Positions 34,333 through 42,825 of a DNA stretch of 64,000 bases are shown in pieces. A model generated the notes under the pieces. The model saw only the letters and a list, made by a program, of their open reading frames with translations. It did no database searches and had not been told where the DNA came from. Every line of letters starts with the position of its first letter. The first letter of the stretch is position 1. The DNA is from CAZSDU01 sp963662525 (GTDB taxonomy: Bacteria; Bacteroidota; Bacteroidia; Bacteroidales; FEN-979), in contig OY759717.1 in the NCBI GenBank assembly GCA_963662525.1, positions 1 to 64,000 on the forward strand, given 5' to 3'. The translations under genes were made by a program, and so were the position numbers.

Positions 34333-35043
34333 TTACAAGGATTCTTTTTGGATTTTTAAAAACTCAAACCATTCCGAGGATCTCCGGTTTGGTGCTGTTG
34401 AAAATGTTTTTTGGTGAACGCGATAATCTACCAGGATCTCATCACGATTATAAATTGTGTAACCTGCCCTGAGAAATTTTATCCAAAGGGCATAGTCTTC
34501 CGCCAGATGGGCAGGAACATCTCCATATCCTCCCAGTTCCATCACTGTTTCTCTGCGATAAGCGATGCCGGGATGATTAACAAACCAAAATCCGGACGTT
34601 TCAAGAGCAAACTCCCGGGTTATTACACGCGGATGATGGCTATGCCATACTCTTCCGTCACTGAATAATTTGATTTGAACACCGCATATATGCCTGGCGG
34701 GAAACTGGTCAAAGAAATCAGCATGTTTGGAAATAAGCTTTTCGTTGGCAATATCATCAGCATCCATGCGAATAATGATATCACCCTGGCAGGCCTTAAT
34801 ACCGACATTCAGGGCTGCGGCTATTCCCCTATTCTCGTTGGTTCTGATTATGTCTGTTTTACACTCGCAGGTTGCCTGTTCATAGATATAATCACGAAGT
34901 TCACCCGGGGGATTATTATCATCGACAATGACCAGGGTAATTTCATCCCCAGGCCGCTTGCGCTGTGCCCGTATAGATTCAACAGCCCGCCGGCACCATC
35001 CGACAGGCGTTGAATACACCGGCATTAAAACAGAGATCTTCAT
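34333..35043 (-). CDS. glycosyltransferase family 2
   Basis: 236 residues with the GT-A fold pattern: KISVLMPVYSTP at the start, VIVDDNNPPGE, NENRGIAAALNVGI and the DxD metal motif in IIIRMDADDIANE; later LAEDYALWIKFLRAG supplies the usual ED base. Transfers a sugar from a nucleotide donor to an acceptor. Second in a glycosylation cluster of three genes (34333-37870) inside the phage head operon, overlapping the next gene by 4 nt. The acceptor may be a virion protein, phage DNA or the cell surface. Confidence 0.88.
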   Translation of the reverse strand: MKISVLMPVYSTPVGWCRRAVESIRAQRKRPGDEITLVIVDDNNPPGELRDYIYEQATCECKTDIIRTNENRGIAAALNVGIKACQGDIIIRMDADDIANEKLISKHADFFDQFPARHICGVQIKLFSDGRVWHSHHPRVITREFALETSGFWFVNHPGIAYRRETVMELGGYGDVPAHLAEDYALWIKFLRAGYTIYNRDEILVDYRVHQKTFSTAPNRRSSEWFEFLKIQKESL

Positions 35044-37100
35044 TTTCTGATTTTCTTTGACTGTTTTACCGTTTTTTTCCTTAAGATTTCAGAAAATTCC
35101 TCGACAGATACCGGATTTGTAATTATGACCCGGTTAAGGTCGAATTCCGGGAAAGGATAGTAATCTTCAGGTTTACCTTTAAGCTTGATATTCTTTTTGC
35201 CTTTGAAGATCACGGTGATACCATTGGCTTCATCGCTTTCCATGGGAATAGTATATATTTCAATACCATCAACGGCGAAAATGGCATCAATTAGGGCCAT
35301 GTATGCTGTATCACATCGATCAGGATGGGTAAACCGTTCATTTGGTGGATTTGTATCATGCATTATGATACAGCCATTATCGCTGATGATACTAAGCGAA
35401 TTTTGAAGGTCTTTGATAACCTGTGCATGTTTATGATCTCCATCAATAAAAATCATTTCATACTTGGGGAACTGTTCTGTTTCCCTTTCAAAGAACTTAT
35501 CAGATGCCAGCTGATAAGTCGGAATATGTCCATTCGTTATGGCCGGATCGATGGATTCTTTTGTTTGACAGTTTATTTTATCAAAAGTTGATCCATCGCG
35601 AAGGCCAATCTCCAGGTATGACTTATAATTAAAGAATTCGATGATGCTATTCATTAATGATGCTCTGGCTGTTGCTGGTCCATCAGCCGTTGTGTTGGTA
35701 TCGGAATGCCCCGGTGAAGAATTGTTCTTCAGGAGCTTCTGATCTTCTTTATTGGCATGATGGATCAGCTTGAAATATTTATTATCATAAAGATTCCCCG
35801 GGATGATATCAGGAGTGATCCGGTGAACCCGGCATACAACCGGGAGTGATAACTGGTCCTGCCAGGAAAATTTAATAATTTCATGCCACCAGCTCATCAT
35901 AAGCGCCTTAATGCGCTCAGTTGGTTTGCGGATGATCACCCCGGCGGCATATAACCCGGATCCTGATGGATGGAATTTTCGATAATATTCGGCCTGTTCA
36001 TGGATCTGTTCATCCTGGTACTTTATCATGTTTTCTGATGCCTTTACCTCATCGTAGATACATTTACGCTCAGGATGGGAGAAAACAGCAATATCTGATT
36101 TGAGGCTTTCAAGGCAGAATGCAACGAATTCAGCAGATATTTGTATGCTTCCATCGATGAAAATTATTACATCATACGCCCTGATTTCTTCATTTTCCCA
36201 CGGGAATATTTTATACCATTTTGCCCTCATCCTCGGATGCAGATCCTTTCTCGGCTGATTCACCTGGATAATTTTCCATTGTTCACTATCCTGATCAGTA
36301 TTAACTAATTCCTGGGGACGGTCTGTAATACAGATGAAATCGGCCTGATGTGTTTGTTTTGGAACAGGAAGCAACCTGTCATAACCTCCGAAGATTGTGG
36401 TATAAACAACAATTTTTTTCATACTAATTTGTGTTTTTTTATTGATATTTAATTTATTGGATATGATTTTTCTCCAGGATGCACCATGTTTCTGAGTCAT
36501 CCCCCGGTTCATTTCAATATTTGCCCTGTAACTGTATTCCTTTAAATCACCAGCATTGATTATGCTTTTATGTATAAGATGTAAAAAATTGCTTCCGTCA
36601 TCACAATAAAGCTTTATGCCAGCTTGTTTGGCACGCAGGCAGAAATCAAAGTCAACACCTGATCCAAGATTAAACCGTTCGTCAAAAAATCCGATTTTTT
36701 CAAAAACATCACGGTGGATGATCGGGGCCGTGAATTCCATGCAATCTACTTCTCTTACCGTCCCGGTACCACTATTTCTGCATTGATGCATCCAGCAATT
36801 ATATGATGGGGTTATCATGGTATACATACCAGACTCCATAATGGTTAAAATTCTCTGAACTGAAGATTCTGAAATTTCGATATCAGAATTCATCAGCCAG
36901 AAAGCATCATATGAATTGATCAATGATTTGATTGCCCGGTTCCAGTTTTTAACAAATCCAAGATTATCCTTGAATTTTATCTCCCCGGGGAAGATATCTT
37001 CGGATCCATTGTTAACCACAATGGACCCAGGTACCATTTTAGAAAGATTGGCTGTAAGCTCTGGAGTATTAAAGTGAAGGATGAGTTTTGCTATTTTCAT
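35040..37100 (-). CDS. three-domain fusion: glycosyltransferase, DUF616-like glycosyltransferase, methyltransferase
   Basis: 686 residues. Domain 1 (residues ~1-220) is a GT2-like glycosyltransferase (KIAKLILHFNTPELTANL, FWLMNSDIEIS, GSGVDFDFCLRAKQAG). Domain 2 (~227-455) starts like DUF616/TOD1 glycosyltransferases: KKIVVYTTIFGGYDRLLPV, then DVIIFIDGSIQI. Domain 3 (~480-640) is a class I SAM methyltransferase of the Methyltransf_24 type (YLEIGLRDGSTFDKI, YEMIFIDGDHKHAQVI, DNGCIIMHDTNPP). The protein could build and methylate one glycan. It overlaps both neighbours by 4 nt. No signal peptide, so it acts in the cytoplasm. Confidence 0.82.
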   Translation of the reverse strand: MKIAKLILHFNTPELTANLSKMVPGSIVVNNGSEDIFPGEIKFKDNLGFVKNWNRAIKSLINSYDAFWLMNSDIEISESSVQRILTIMESGMYTMITPSYNCWMHQCRNSGTGTVREVDCMEFTAPIIHRDVFEKIGFFDERFNLGSGVDFDFCLRAKQAGIKLYCDDGSNFLHLIHKSIINAGDLKEYSYRANIEMNRGMTQKHGASWRKIISNKLNINKKTQISMKKIVVYTTIFGGYDRLLPVPKQTHQADFICITDRPQELVNTDQDSEQWKIIQVNQPRKDLHPRMRAKWYKIFPWENEEIRAYDVIIFIDGSIQISAEFVAFCLESLKSDIAVFSHPERKCIYDEVKASENMIKYQDEQIHEQAEYYRKFHPSGSGLYAAGVIIRKPTERIKALMMSWWHEIIKFSWQDQLSLPVVCRVHRITPDIIPGNLYDNKYFKLIHHANKEDQKLLKNNSSPGHSDTNTTADGPATARASLMNSIIEFFNYKSYLEIGLRDGSTFDKINCQTKESIDPAITNGHIPTYQLASDKFFERETEQFPKYEMIFIDGDHKHAQVIKDLQNSLSIISDNGCIIMHDTNPPNERFTHPDRCDTAYMALIDAIFAVDGIEIYTIPMESDEANGITVIFKGKKNIKLKGKPEDYYPFPEFDLNRVIITNPVSVEEFSEILRKKTVKQSKKIRK

Positions 37101-37870
37101 ATCTCGTACATGGATTTTTTCGGGAACCGGGTCATCAGAAACTGCTTGACATTTTCAGTCAATCCAGTGTTATTATGGTTGAGAAAATATTTTCCTGCAC
37201 ATTTTACATTAAGATCACCATCGGGTGAAGAATAGAATTTTCCTTCCTTATCGGAATAGAATTGAACTGCCCAGGATTTATCAAAAATAATTGGATCCTG
37301 ATTATTCAGGAGATTCCAGTACATGGATGATAACAGGTATCTGTTCTTTAATGCTTCAACTTTAATCACCAATGAAAGCATTTCATCACCTTTAAAGCAT
37401 TCAGGAAAATGAGTTTCATAATTCCAAACCGGCCTGTTGATTTTAAGATTATGAAATCTGTTCTGAACGAAAAGGAGAGTTTTTCTAAGCTGATCGAACC
37501 ATACTCCTGAGCGGTTTGGGATTTCATTCATTAAGCACAATGCCCTTGGGATTGACAGGAAATTATGATCGACAGGCCTTAGAATATATGTATCATCATA
37601 GATCCTGATAAAATGATCGCTTCTGCTTTTCTGATGAAGGTATATTTCAAGTTTTGTGATTGCATCAAATAGTGTATTTTCCCTCATTCCCTCACATCTT
37701 TGATGAGGTATATACAGACAATTTTTAGAATCATTAAGCCAGTCTGGCCGGTCACCAATAATCACAAGCCGGAAGTCTTCCTGCAGATTTTCACACACAG
37801 AACGAACAGAGTATTTCAGTTCATCCCAAATAGCTTCACGTTTAAAATAAGGGTAATAAACATCGATCAT
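37097..37870 (-). CDS. glycosyltransferase-like phage protein
   Basis: 257 residues (MIDVYYPYFKREAIWDEL...). A Rossmann-like start, then RLVIIGDRPDWLND and the aspartate-rich IRIYDDTYILRPVD resemble a GT-A DxD region; later PECFKGDEMLSLVIKVEAL is like the acceptor part of polysaccharide-type transferases. No confident family. It is the first gene of the late unit whose promoter (37875-37909) would start the mRNA at the ATG. It probably works with the two following enzymes. Confidence 0.6.
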   Translation of the reverse strand: MIDVYYPYFKREAIWDELKYSVRSVCENLQEDFRLVIIGDRPDWLNDSKNCLYIPHQRCEGMRENTLFDAITKLEIYLHQKSRSDHFIRIYDDTYILRPVDHNFLSIPRALCLMNEIPNRSGVWFDQLRKTLLFVQNRFHNLKINRPVWNYETHFPECFKGDEMLSLVIKVEALKNRYLLSSMYWNLLNNQDPIIFDKSWAVQFYSDKEGKFYSSPDGDLNVKCAGKYFLNHNNTGLTENVKQFLMTRFPKKSMYEI

Positions 37871-37874
37871 GTAA

Positions 37875-37909
37875 CGAAACTAATACTGCAATTGCAGTTA
37901 ATAAAGGAC
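37875..37909 (-). promoter_or_regulatory. phage late promoter, glycosylation/packaging unit
   Basis: GTCCTTTA at 37902-37909, 19 nt, then TAGTTTCG at 37875-37882 (one mismatch to TAnnTTTG). The predicted start is on the ATG at 37870. The ACTGCAATTGCAGT palindrome at 37885-37898 lies between the boxes. Confidence 0.75.
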
Positions 37910-37918
37910 ATAAAAAAA

Positions 37919-37939
37919 CCTGCCGGAATGCCCGGCAGG
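37919..37939 (-). terminator. terminator after the capsid-associated gene
   Basis: CCTGCCGG at 37919-37926 pairs with CCGGCAGG at 37932-37939; followed on the minus strand by seven T. Ends the protease-capsid unit, 32 nt after the 37972-38682 gene. Confidence 0.88.
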
Positions 37940-37971
37940 AAAAACAAATCAATTATGGATAGAGAGTCCCG

Positions 37972-38682
37972 TTACCAGGAAGAAGAACCAGGATCATAGG
38001 TGACGGCTCCGGAATATATGGACATCGGTTGTGACTGTTTGCCTTTAAAAATGAATTTTGTTCCCTTTTCTTTGTCAACTTCTTCACCCCACATTGATTC
38101 CAGATCATCGACAGATATAAGGTTGCAAGGTTCCCCAAGCAGATATTTGACTGATCCGGCACAATTCTGGATGATCACAAATCCCTCGAATGCAAATCCG
38201 AAATTTGCGATCCACTTTTGAACGGCTAATTCAAGGCCGGGATAGAATCCTTCAACACCGATCTCATATCCCCCGGAGTCCTTATTGGCGCCCTTAAGCT
38301 TTTTCTGAGTTGGCTTAATGGTTCCCTGGGTCATATAAAACCGGTGCATGTACTTCCCGTCTTTCATGGGTATGTCTGAAGATATAGTAATTCCATCAGC
38401 ACTTCTGGCAGGGAAATTAGACATATCAACATCTGCAGCATTTAAGAGAATAATTTCAGTATCCAGGCCACCTCCTGCGCCAACGTTATTTCCGGTTGGT
38501 CGTGCAAGATCAAATAGGGCAACGGCCATGGATCCTGATGGTATTTTTACATACCATCCTGCAGCGGCCAGCACTCCTGCGATAGGCAGAAGCGGAAGGC
38601 CGGTTGCAAAGCTGAGAATAGAAGCTCCAATAACAGAGAACAAGATCAGCGATATGATCGAAAATATTTTTGCGGTTTTCAT
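37972..38682 (-). CDS. capsid-region structural protein with N-terminal membrane-like segments
   Basis: 236 residues; the N-terminus is strongly hydrophobic (FSIISLILFSVIGASILSF, PLLPIAGVLAAAGWYV), then a soluble, beta-rich domain with Gly/Asp-rich loops (GAGGGLDTEIILLNAADV) ends DPGSSSW. It lies directly downstream of the capsid protein in the same unit, 41 nt apart, where head decoration or tail-tube proteins are usually coded. The hydrophobic start could be a signal-like anchor or part of the fold. Function unknown. Confidence 0.6.
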   Translation of the reverse strand: MKTAKIFSIISLILFSVIGASILSFATGLPLLPIAGVLAAAGWYVKIPSGSMAVALFDLARPTGNNVGAGGGLDTEIILLNAADVDMSNFPARSADGITISSDIPMKDGKYMHRFYMTQGTIKPTQKKLKGANKDSGGYEIGVEGFYPGLELAVQKWIANFGFAFEGFVIIQNCAGSVKYLLGEPCNLISVDDLESMWGEEVDKEKGTKFIFKGKQSQPMSIYSGAVTYDPGSSSW

Positions 38683-38723
38683 TTCTTATTGATTTTCAGA
38701 TTGAACGTTCAGTTAATTTCCGG

Positions 38724-39689
38724 TTATTCGCTTGCGCTTTCAGCAGCAGGAACATAAGCAAAAAGTGCTTCTTCGATAGCGAATCCAACGGATTCATGCC
38801 AGTCGGCATAAACGAAGACCTGACGTTTGGCCTGTTCGATATTGATTGAGCTGGCTCCATCGTTTGCCTTGATCAGGCGGATGAAGTTTTCCTGAGGGGT
38901 GCAAAAGATGATGTCTTTGCTTGCCATGGAGGGAAGCGGAACCAGGGTGAGGTTTGTTCCATCGAGCTTCACATTCTCAAATTTATCGAAATTCGAGTCC
39001 GTTCCATGCAGATCTCTGCGTTTGATCAGATACTTGCGGAACCATGCGCGTGAAAGATGCACGTTCATTGCCATGTCCTGATAAACCTCACCGATTTGCC
39101 CGGCAAATTCTTCAATCTGGTCAAAGATATTGTCAGCGGTAAGTCCTCCATCGAGGGTGATGAAGTTCACATTTGATGTTCCGGCAGTGAACAGTGATTC
39201 AATGATGGTGCAAAAACCGTCCATGGAAAGACCAACGGCCTGGGGCGTGTCGGGCACTGTTGCTGCATAAACACCTTTCCCGATGAGATTCAGTTCACGG
39301 TTTTGAGCAACCTTCTCAAGCATGAGCTTGTAGATGATATACTTTGTGATTGGCCATTCAGCGCGTGTTTTTGACTCATCAGCCAGGAATCCGAGCCAGC
39401 TTCCGACGATTTCATCGGGATAGAACTCAAGATCCACTTTATGCCGGCGATGCACGATCTCAATCGGGGTGAAGGTTGCGTTTCCTTTAGCTGTCCATGC
39501 TTTCTGGAATCCCTGGACAAGGTCATCGATCACGGCTTTGGATGCTTTGTAATTCTCATCCTGTTTTACGGTGGTCATGTGGTTCATGGATATCGTTTTC
39601 TGCAGGAGCAGGCGTTTGATATCCTTTTCGTTTTTACCCAAGAAGGTCCCGAATTCGGAAATTATCTCGGAGATATTGATTGTCAACAT
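38724..39689 (-). CDS. major capsid protein
   Basis: 321 residues. Placed after a protease-scaffold protein and before the portal in phage order, the protein has a helical N-arm (NEKDIKRLLLQKTISM) and a beta-rich core (PIEIVHRRHKVDLEFYPDEIVG, FVYADWHESVGFAIEEALFAY), compatible with the HK97 fold as used by Bacteroidota siphophages. It ends in AAESASE, part of the Ser/Glu tag pattern of this phage. No catalytic motif. It lies 33 nt after the protease stop. The identity is by position, length and pattern. Confidence 0.8.
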   Translation of the reverse strand: MLTINISEIISEFGTFLGKNEKDIKRLLLQKTISMNHMTTVKQDENYKASKAVIDDLVQGFQKAWTAKGNATFTPIEIVHRRHKVDLEFYPDEIVGSWLGFLADESKTRAEWPITKYIIYKLMLEKVAQNRELNLIGKGVYAATVPDTPQAVGLSMDGFCTIIESLFTAGTSNVNFITLDGGLTADNIFDQIEEFAGQIGEVYQDMAMNVHLSRAWFRKYLIKRRDLHGTDSNFDKFENVKLDGTNLTLVPLPSMASKDIIFCTPQENFIRLIKANDGASSINIEQAKRQVFVYADWHESVGFAIEEALFAYVPAAESASE

Positions 39690-39722
39690 TTTATTATTGG
39701 TTTTTCAGGTTAGTATCTTTGT

Positions 39723-40988
39723 TTACTGGCTGTCAGCAAGTTTGTTGTGAGCAAACCCTGCAAGGGCATTCTCATCCACGATGACATCGGAGTCCTTCTT
39801 CCCTATTGTTTCATCGGAAGCATCTTCATTTTTTAATGCTTCCAGTTCCCTTGTTTTTTCATCAAGTGATGATTTTGCTTCGGCCAAATCTTTCTCCAGT
39901 TGAATTTTTGCCTCATGTTCCTCCTGAAATGATTTTTCAAGATCATTATTCTTCTGTGTCAGTGAAGCAAGATGGTCATTGATCTGACCAACCATTTCTG
40001 AATTCAGTTCCTTGCCTTCAACTTCCTCGGCTTTGTACCCGAAAAAAGTTGCGATAGCCGTCCATATGGCCAACATTTTAATTTTCATATCAGTTGAATT
40101 TGAATTGTTATCAATATTATTATCAGGGTCTGTGTTCCCCGGGATTAAATCAGCTTGTTCAAGTGCATATTGCATTGAACCTATCTCATCAATTAACCCA
40201 AGGGAAATGGCTTCATTTGCAAAATAGATTTTACCGGTCAGTGTTTTTTCATCAAGCGATGGCCGGTTTGACTTTACAGCTGCATGAAACTTCTCATTGA
40301 TTTTGTCGAGTGTGTTTTTCCTGTAGTCGTCATATTTGCCTTCAAGAACATCATTGATATCCTTATTTTTATCCTTACTCTTACTTGCGTAGATTTCATG
40401 GAATTTCACTCCCATTTCTTCGTAATAGGGTTTCAGGTCAGCAAAAAAGAGCATGGTACCGATTGATCCAATACGATCAAGATCAGAGCTGGCAATTATT
40501 TTTGAAGCAGAAGATGCAATCCAATAGGCGGCACTTGCTGCCATTCCTTCGACAAAGGCAATTACTGGTGTTTTGCTTTCCTTGATTGTTTGAGAAAGGA
40601 TATCGGTATGAGTAACCTGGCCGCCCGGGGAGTCAATAATTAAAAGGATTGACTTTATTTTTTGATTCTGATCGGCTGCCTCAATTTCCTTTGTTATTGT
40701 TGCTGATCCCCTGGGCCCACATGCTTGATCATATTTCATGATTTCGCTACGGATAGGAATGACGGCAATTGATCCCTCAGGGATATTGGCATCATTTAAT
40801 GCCCAACGATCAACAGATTTAGAACCGGATATTACATATGACCTGTTTTTTGCCCTTTCTTTACTTGAGTCTTCATCACTCAGTTTTTCACCGTTTAATA
40901 ATGACATGAGCAATGCGGCATAGGCATCCTTACGTTCATTATTAATCAGCCAGACAGAAGTAATGATTTCAGCAAGAATTGGATTCAT
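39723..40988 (-). CDS. S49-type head maturation protease fused to a scaffold-like tail
   Basis: 421 residues from the ATG at 40988; a TTG at 41000 is not used. The protease half has the ClpP/SppA fold pattern: LLIIDSPGGQVTHTDIL (oxyanion region), the catalytic Ser in VEGMAASAAYWIAS, and the later lysine region DRIGSIGTMLFF. After about residue 275 comes an acidic coiled coil (DLEKSFQEEHEAKIQLEKDLAEAKSSLDEK) like a scaffold. This is the lambda C/Nu3 style of protease and scaffold in one polypeptide. First gene of the capsid unit, under the promoter at 41011-41045. Confidence 0.85.
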   Translation of the reverse strand: MNPILAEIITSVWLINNERKDAYAALLMSLLNGEKLSDEDSSKERAKNRSYVISGSKSVDRWALNDANIPEGSIAVIPIRSEIMKYDQACGPRGSATITKEIEAADQNQKIKSILLIIDSPGGQVTHTDILSQTIKESKTPVIAFVEGMAASAAYWIASSASKIIASSDLDRIGSIGTMLFFADLKPYYEEMGVKFHEIYASKSKDKNKDINDVLEGKYDDYRKNTLDKINEKFHAAVKSNRPSLDEKTLTGKIYFANEAISLGLIDEIGSMQYALEQADLIPGNTDPDNNIDNNSNSTDMKIKMLAIWTAIATFFGYKAEEVEGKELNSEMVGQINDHLASLTQKNNDLEKSFQEEHEAKIQLEKDLAEAKSSLDEKTRELEALKNEDASDETIGKKDSDVIVDENALAGFAHNKLADSQ

Positions 40989-41010
40989 TGTATCCTTCAA
41001 TTTGAGGATA

Positions 41011-41045
41011 CAATATTATAATGGTGTAATCGCTGAATAAAGGAC
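41011..41045 (-). promoter_or_regulatory. phage late promoter, capsid unit
   Basis: GTCCTTTA at 41038-41045, 19 nt, then TAATATTG at 41011-41018, identical to the -7 box of the 14042-14076 promoter. It heads the protease-capsid unit; a start at ~41006 would give a leader of about 18 nt. Confidence 0.8.
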
Positions 41046-41063
41046 TTAAAAGAATCAGGCGCT

Positions 41064-41591
41064 TCATCCTGTTTCAGTATCTTCTTCTTCTATGGGTCGT
41101 TCCCTTGGTAGGTCGCTTCGGCTTACTGAAATATATGATGCGGGAGCTGAGAACTGTCCTGAAATTATTACTTCCCATCCATTATATCCAGGAACATCAG
41201 CGGGTTTAAGAAGCTTCGAAGAAAGCTTCATTGGATTTTCAATTTCACCAAATAGGCGTATTATTCCATTTTTATCATGAACTTTCGTAATTAGTCCCTT
41301 TGATTTTAATCTCATCAAAGAGGCTTCAACATCGGCACGGTCCTTAGGAATAAGAAGTTTTACCTGGTATGTGTATTTTGTCCCGGCATCCGTATCATCC
41401 TCTTTGCATTCAATCTGAATGGTTCCATCTGTACCGTAAAGATATTGCCATTCCTTCCCGGATAATAGCGTTATTAATCCGGCAAGGGTATTATAATCAA
41501 TAGTAATAGATTCCACATCTTCTGTAAAAACGAACTCGACGGGATTTATCCCACCGATGTTTGGACCTGAATGTTTAAAAATATCTTCCAT
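41064..41591 (-). CDS. phage protein of unknown function (head/tail region)
   Basis: 175 residues (MEDIFKHSGPNIGGINPVEFVFTED...), beta-rich with acidic residues and an acidic C-terminus (PIEEEDTETG). No signal peptide. Preceded after 6 nt by the 41598-42161 gene and followed after ~20 nt by the capsid promoter; probably a middle/late gene for virion assembly. Family not recognised. Confidence 0.6.
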   Translation of the reverse strand: MEDIFKHSGPNIGGINPVEFVFTEDVESITIDYNTLAGLITLLSGKEWQYLYGTDGTIQIECKEDDTDAGTKYTYQVKLLIPKDRADVEASLMRLKSKGLITKVHDKNGIIRLFGEIENPMKLSSKLLKPADVPGYNGWEVIISGQFSAPASYISVSRSDLPRERPIEEEDTETG

Positions 41592-41597
41592 GTTATT

Positions 41598-42161
41598 CTA
41601 TATTAAAAAAAAGCAGGCGCATTTAAGTCGCATTGCAGGGACGGAACGTGATAAATTATTTTTATCCTCTGACTTTCTTCTCCGGTAGTAATCCTTCTTC
41701 AATGATTCATAATATTCGTGCTTGAATGGAACATTATAATCATAGCAAAACTGGAGAATAGACTTTTTAAATGATTTTGTGAACCTGACCTTATCGTCCA
41801 TGAAATTGTAAAATAACTCCTTAAAATGCCTTTCAAGAATTTTTTGAATAGACTTTTGATTTTCTGGAGAAATCCATATAACACCTTTTTTTACATCAAA
41901 ATCATTGTAAAGTGGCAGTGGGAATGTGATGAATTCAGGACCATGTTCCGGAGTATACTGAATGCTACTGGGTCTTGATTCTATAAATGGGCGTATCACC
42001 TGGCCAAAAAGTGTTTGAGCATTGACATACTCTTTATTGAGTACATTAAAATAAAAATCCTGTAGGTAAGGCTTAAGCCTGATTGTTATCGTAGGTCTGT
42101 TATTTTGGTCCATCGGTTCAAAGTTAGTTTTAAGGAAGTTATTACTAAAGGTCATTCTCAT
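41598..42161 (-). CDS. phage protein of unknown function, basic C-terminus
   Basis: 187 residues (MRMTFSNNFLKTNFEPMDQ...); the start at Met17 (MDQNNRPTITIRL) is an equally good alternative. Alternating hydrophobic and aromatic residues (FITFPLPLYNDFDVKKGVIWISPE) suggest a mixed fold; the C-terminus is basic (YYRRRKSEDKNNLSR) and ends in Cys-rich hydrophobic residues. No family recognised. It lies in the leftward chain between the small DUF3820-like gene and the 41064 gene. Confidence 0.55.
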   Translation of the reverse strand: MRMTFSNNFLKTNFEPMDQNNRPTITIRLKPYLQDFYFNVLNKEYVNAQTLFGQVIRPFIESRPSSIQYTPEHGPEFITFPLPLYNDFDVKKGVIWISPENQKSIQKILERHFKELFYNFMDDKVRFTKSFKKSILQFCYDYNVPFKHEYYESLKKDYYRRRKSEDKNNLSRSVPAMRLKCACFFLI

Positions 42162-42231
42162 GGCGTTTATTTCATTTTTGGGAGTATATCCGCAATATTG
42201 CGGCTATCGACTCATTGGCAGTAATAAAAAT

Positions 42232-42426
42232 TCATTGAGAAGCACGAGTTTTCTTTTTCGCATACTCGATCTGACTTTTTATCACATCAATATTTTCCTT
42301 GATATATGATTTCACTTCTCCGTAGCATTTATTATTCTCATAAAGCCAAAGAAGATAATCTGCCGGTACATCTGCCATTTGTTTATCGGCATACTTGCCA
42401 AACGGCATAATTGATTCGTCTGTCAT
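42232..42426 (-). CDS. DUF3820-like small protein
   Basis: 64 residues with MPFGKYADKQMADVPADYLLWLYEN, the DUF3820 pattern known from a C-terminal part of exonuclease X and from stand-alone phage proteins. It overlaps the preceding gene by 4 nt. Likely a nucleic-acid-linked accessory protein; the role of the stand-alone form is unknown. Confidence 0.75.
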   Translation of the reverse strand: MTDESIMPFGKYADKQMADVPADYLLWLYENNKCYGEVKSYIKENIDVIKSQIEYAKKKTRASQ

Positions 42427-42728
42427 TTCATAAACCCTTTCTTAATAGCGTTTATTCTCATTTTCCAAAACAACCCTTTCTTTTGCTCATTAAAGATGTC
42501 GTTCTTTTTAGTAGTCAAAAATGAGGGTGTCAATGGCTGATGGAACGATAAAAGAGATACCCACAACTTTCCGGTAAGCAATAACCTGAGCCTTTCCGAA
42601 AAGGTTAAGTGCCAACAGGATATTACTTCTCCCTGCTCCCCTTCGCTTCTGTATGCTGGCAATGGAATATATGGCGGTTGATTTTCAGCAAATGTTATAT
42701 TTTGTTCTTTAAATTTTATCGGTTTCAT
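42423..42728 (-). CDS. conserved small phage protein
   Basis: 101 residues beginning MKPIKFKEQNITFAENQPPY, with PAYRSEGEQGEVISCWHLTFSERLRLLLTGKLWVSLL. Proteins with the K(F)KEQN...PxY...CW.L(S/T)F.ERLxxLxxGKxW pattern are widespread small proteins in many phages; no function is known. Overlaps the DUF3820-like gene by 4 nt. Confidence 0.7.
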   Translation of the reverse strand: MKPIKFKEQNITFAENQPPYIPLPAYRSEGEQGEVISCWHLTFSERLRLLLTGKLWVSLLSFHQPLTPSFLTTKKNDIFNEQKKGLFWKMRINAIKKGFMK

Positions 42729-42780
42729 GCTTTTTGAGTTTTAAGAGTTTGAATTTTTACTACTTCCAATGTGCGGTCAA

Positions 42781-42822
42781 CCGCCATGCAGGCACGGCGG
42801 CTGCCCGCCGAGCCATTAGCGG
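42781..42822. repeat. intergenic GC-rich hairpin H1
   Basis: GGCACGGCGG (42791-42800) pairs with CCGCCGAGCC (42805-42814) with one opposed mismatch, enclosed by CCGC/GCGG. It starts after AATGTGC and ends before an AATTATGT; the neighbours H2 and H3 have similar borders. Confidence 0.6.
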
Positions 42823-42825
42823 AAA

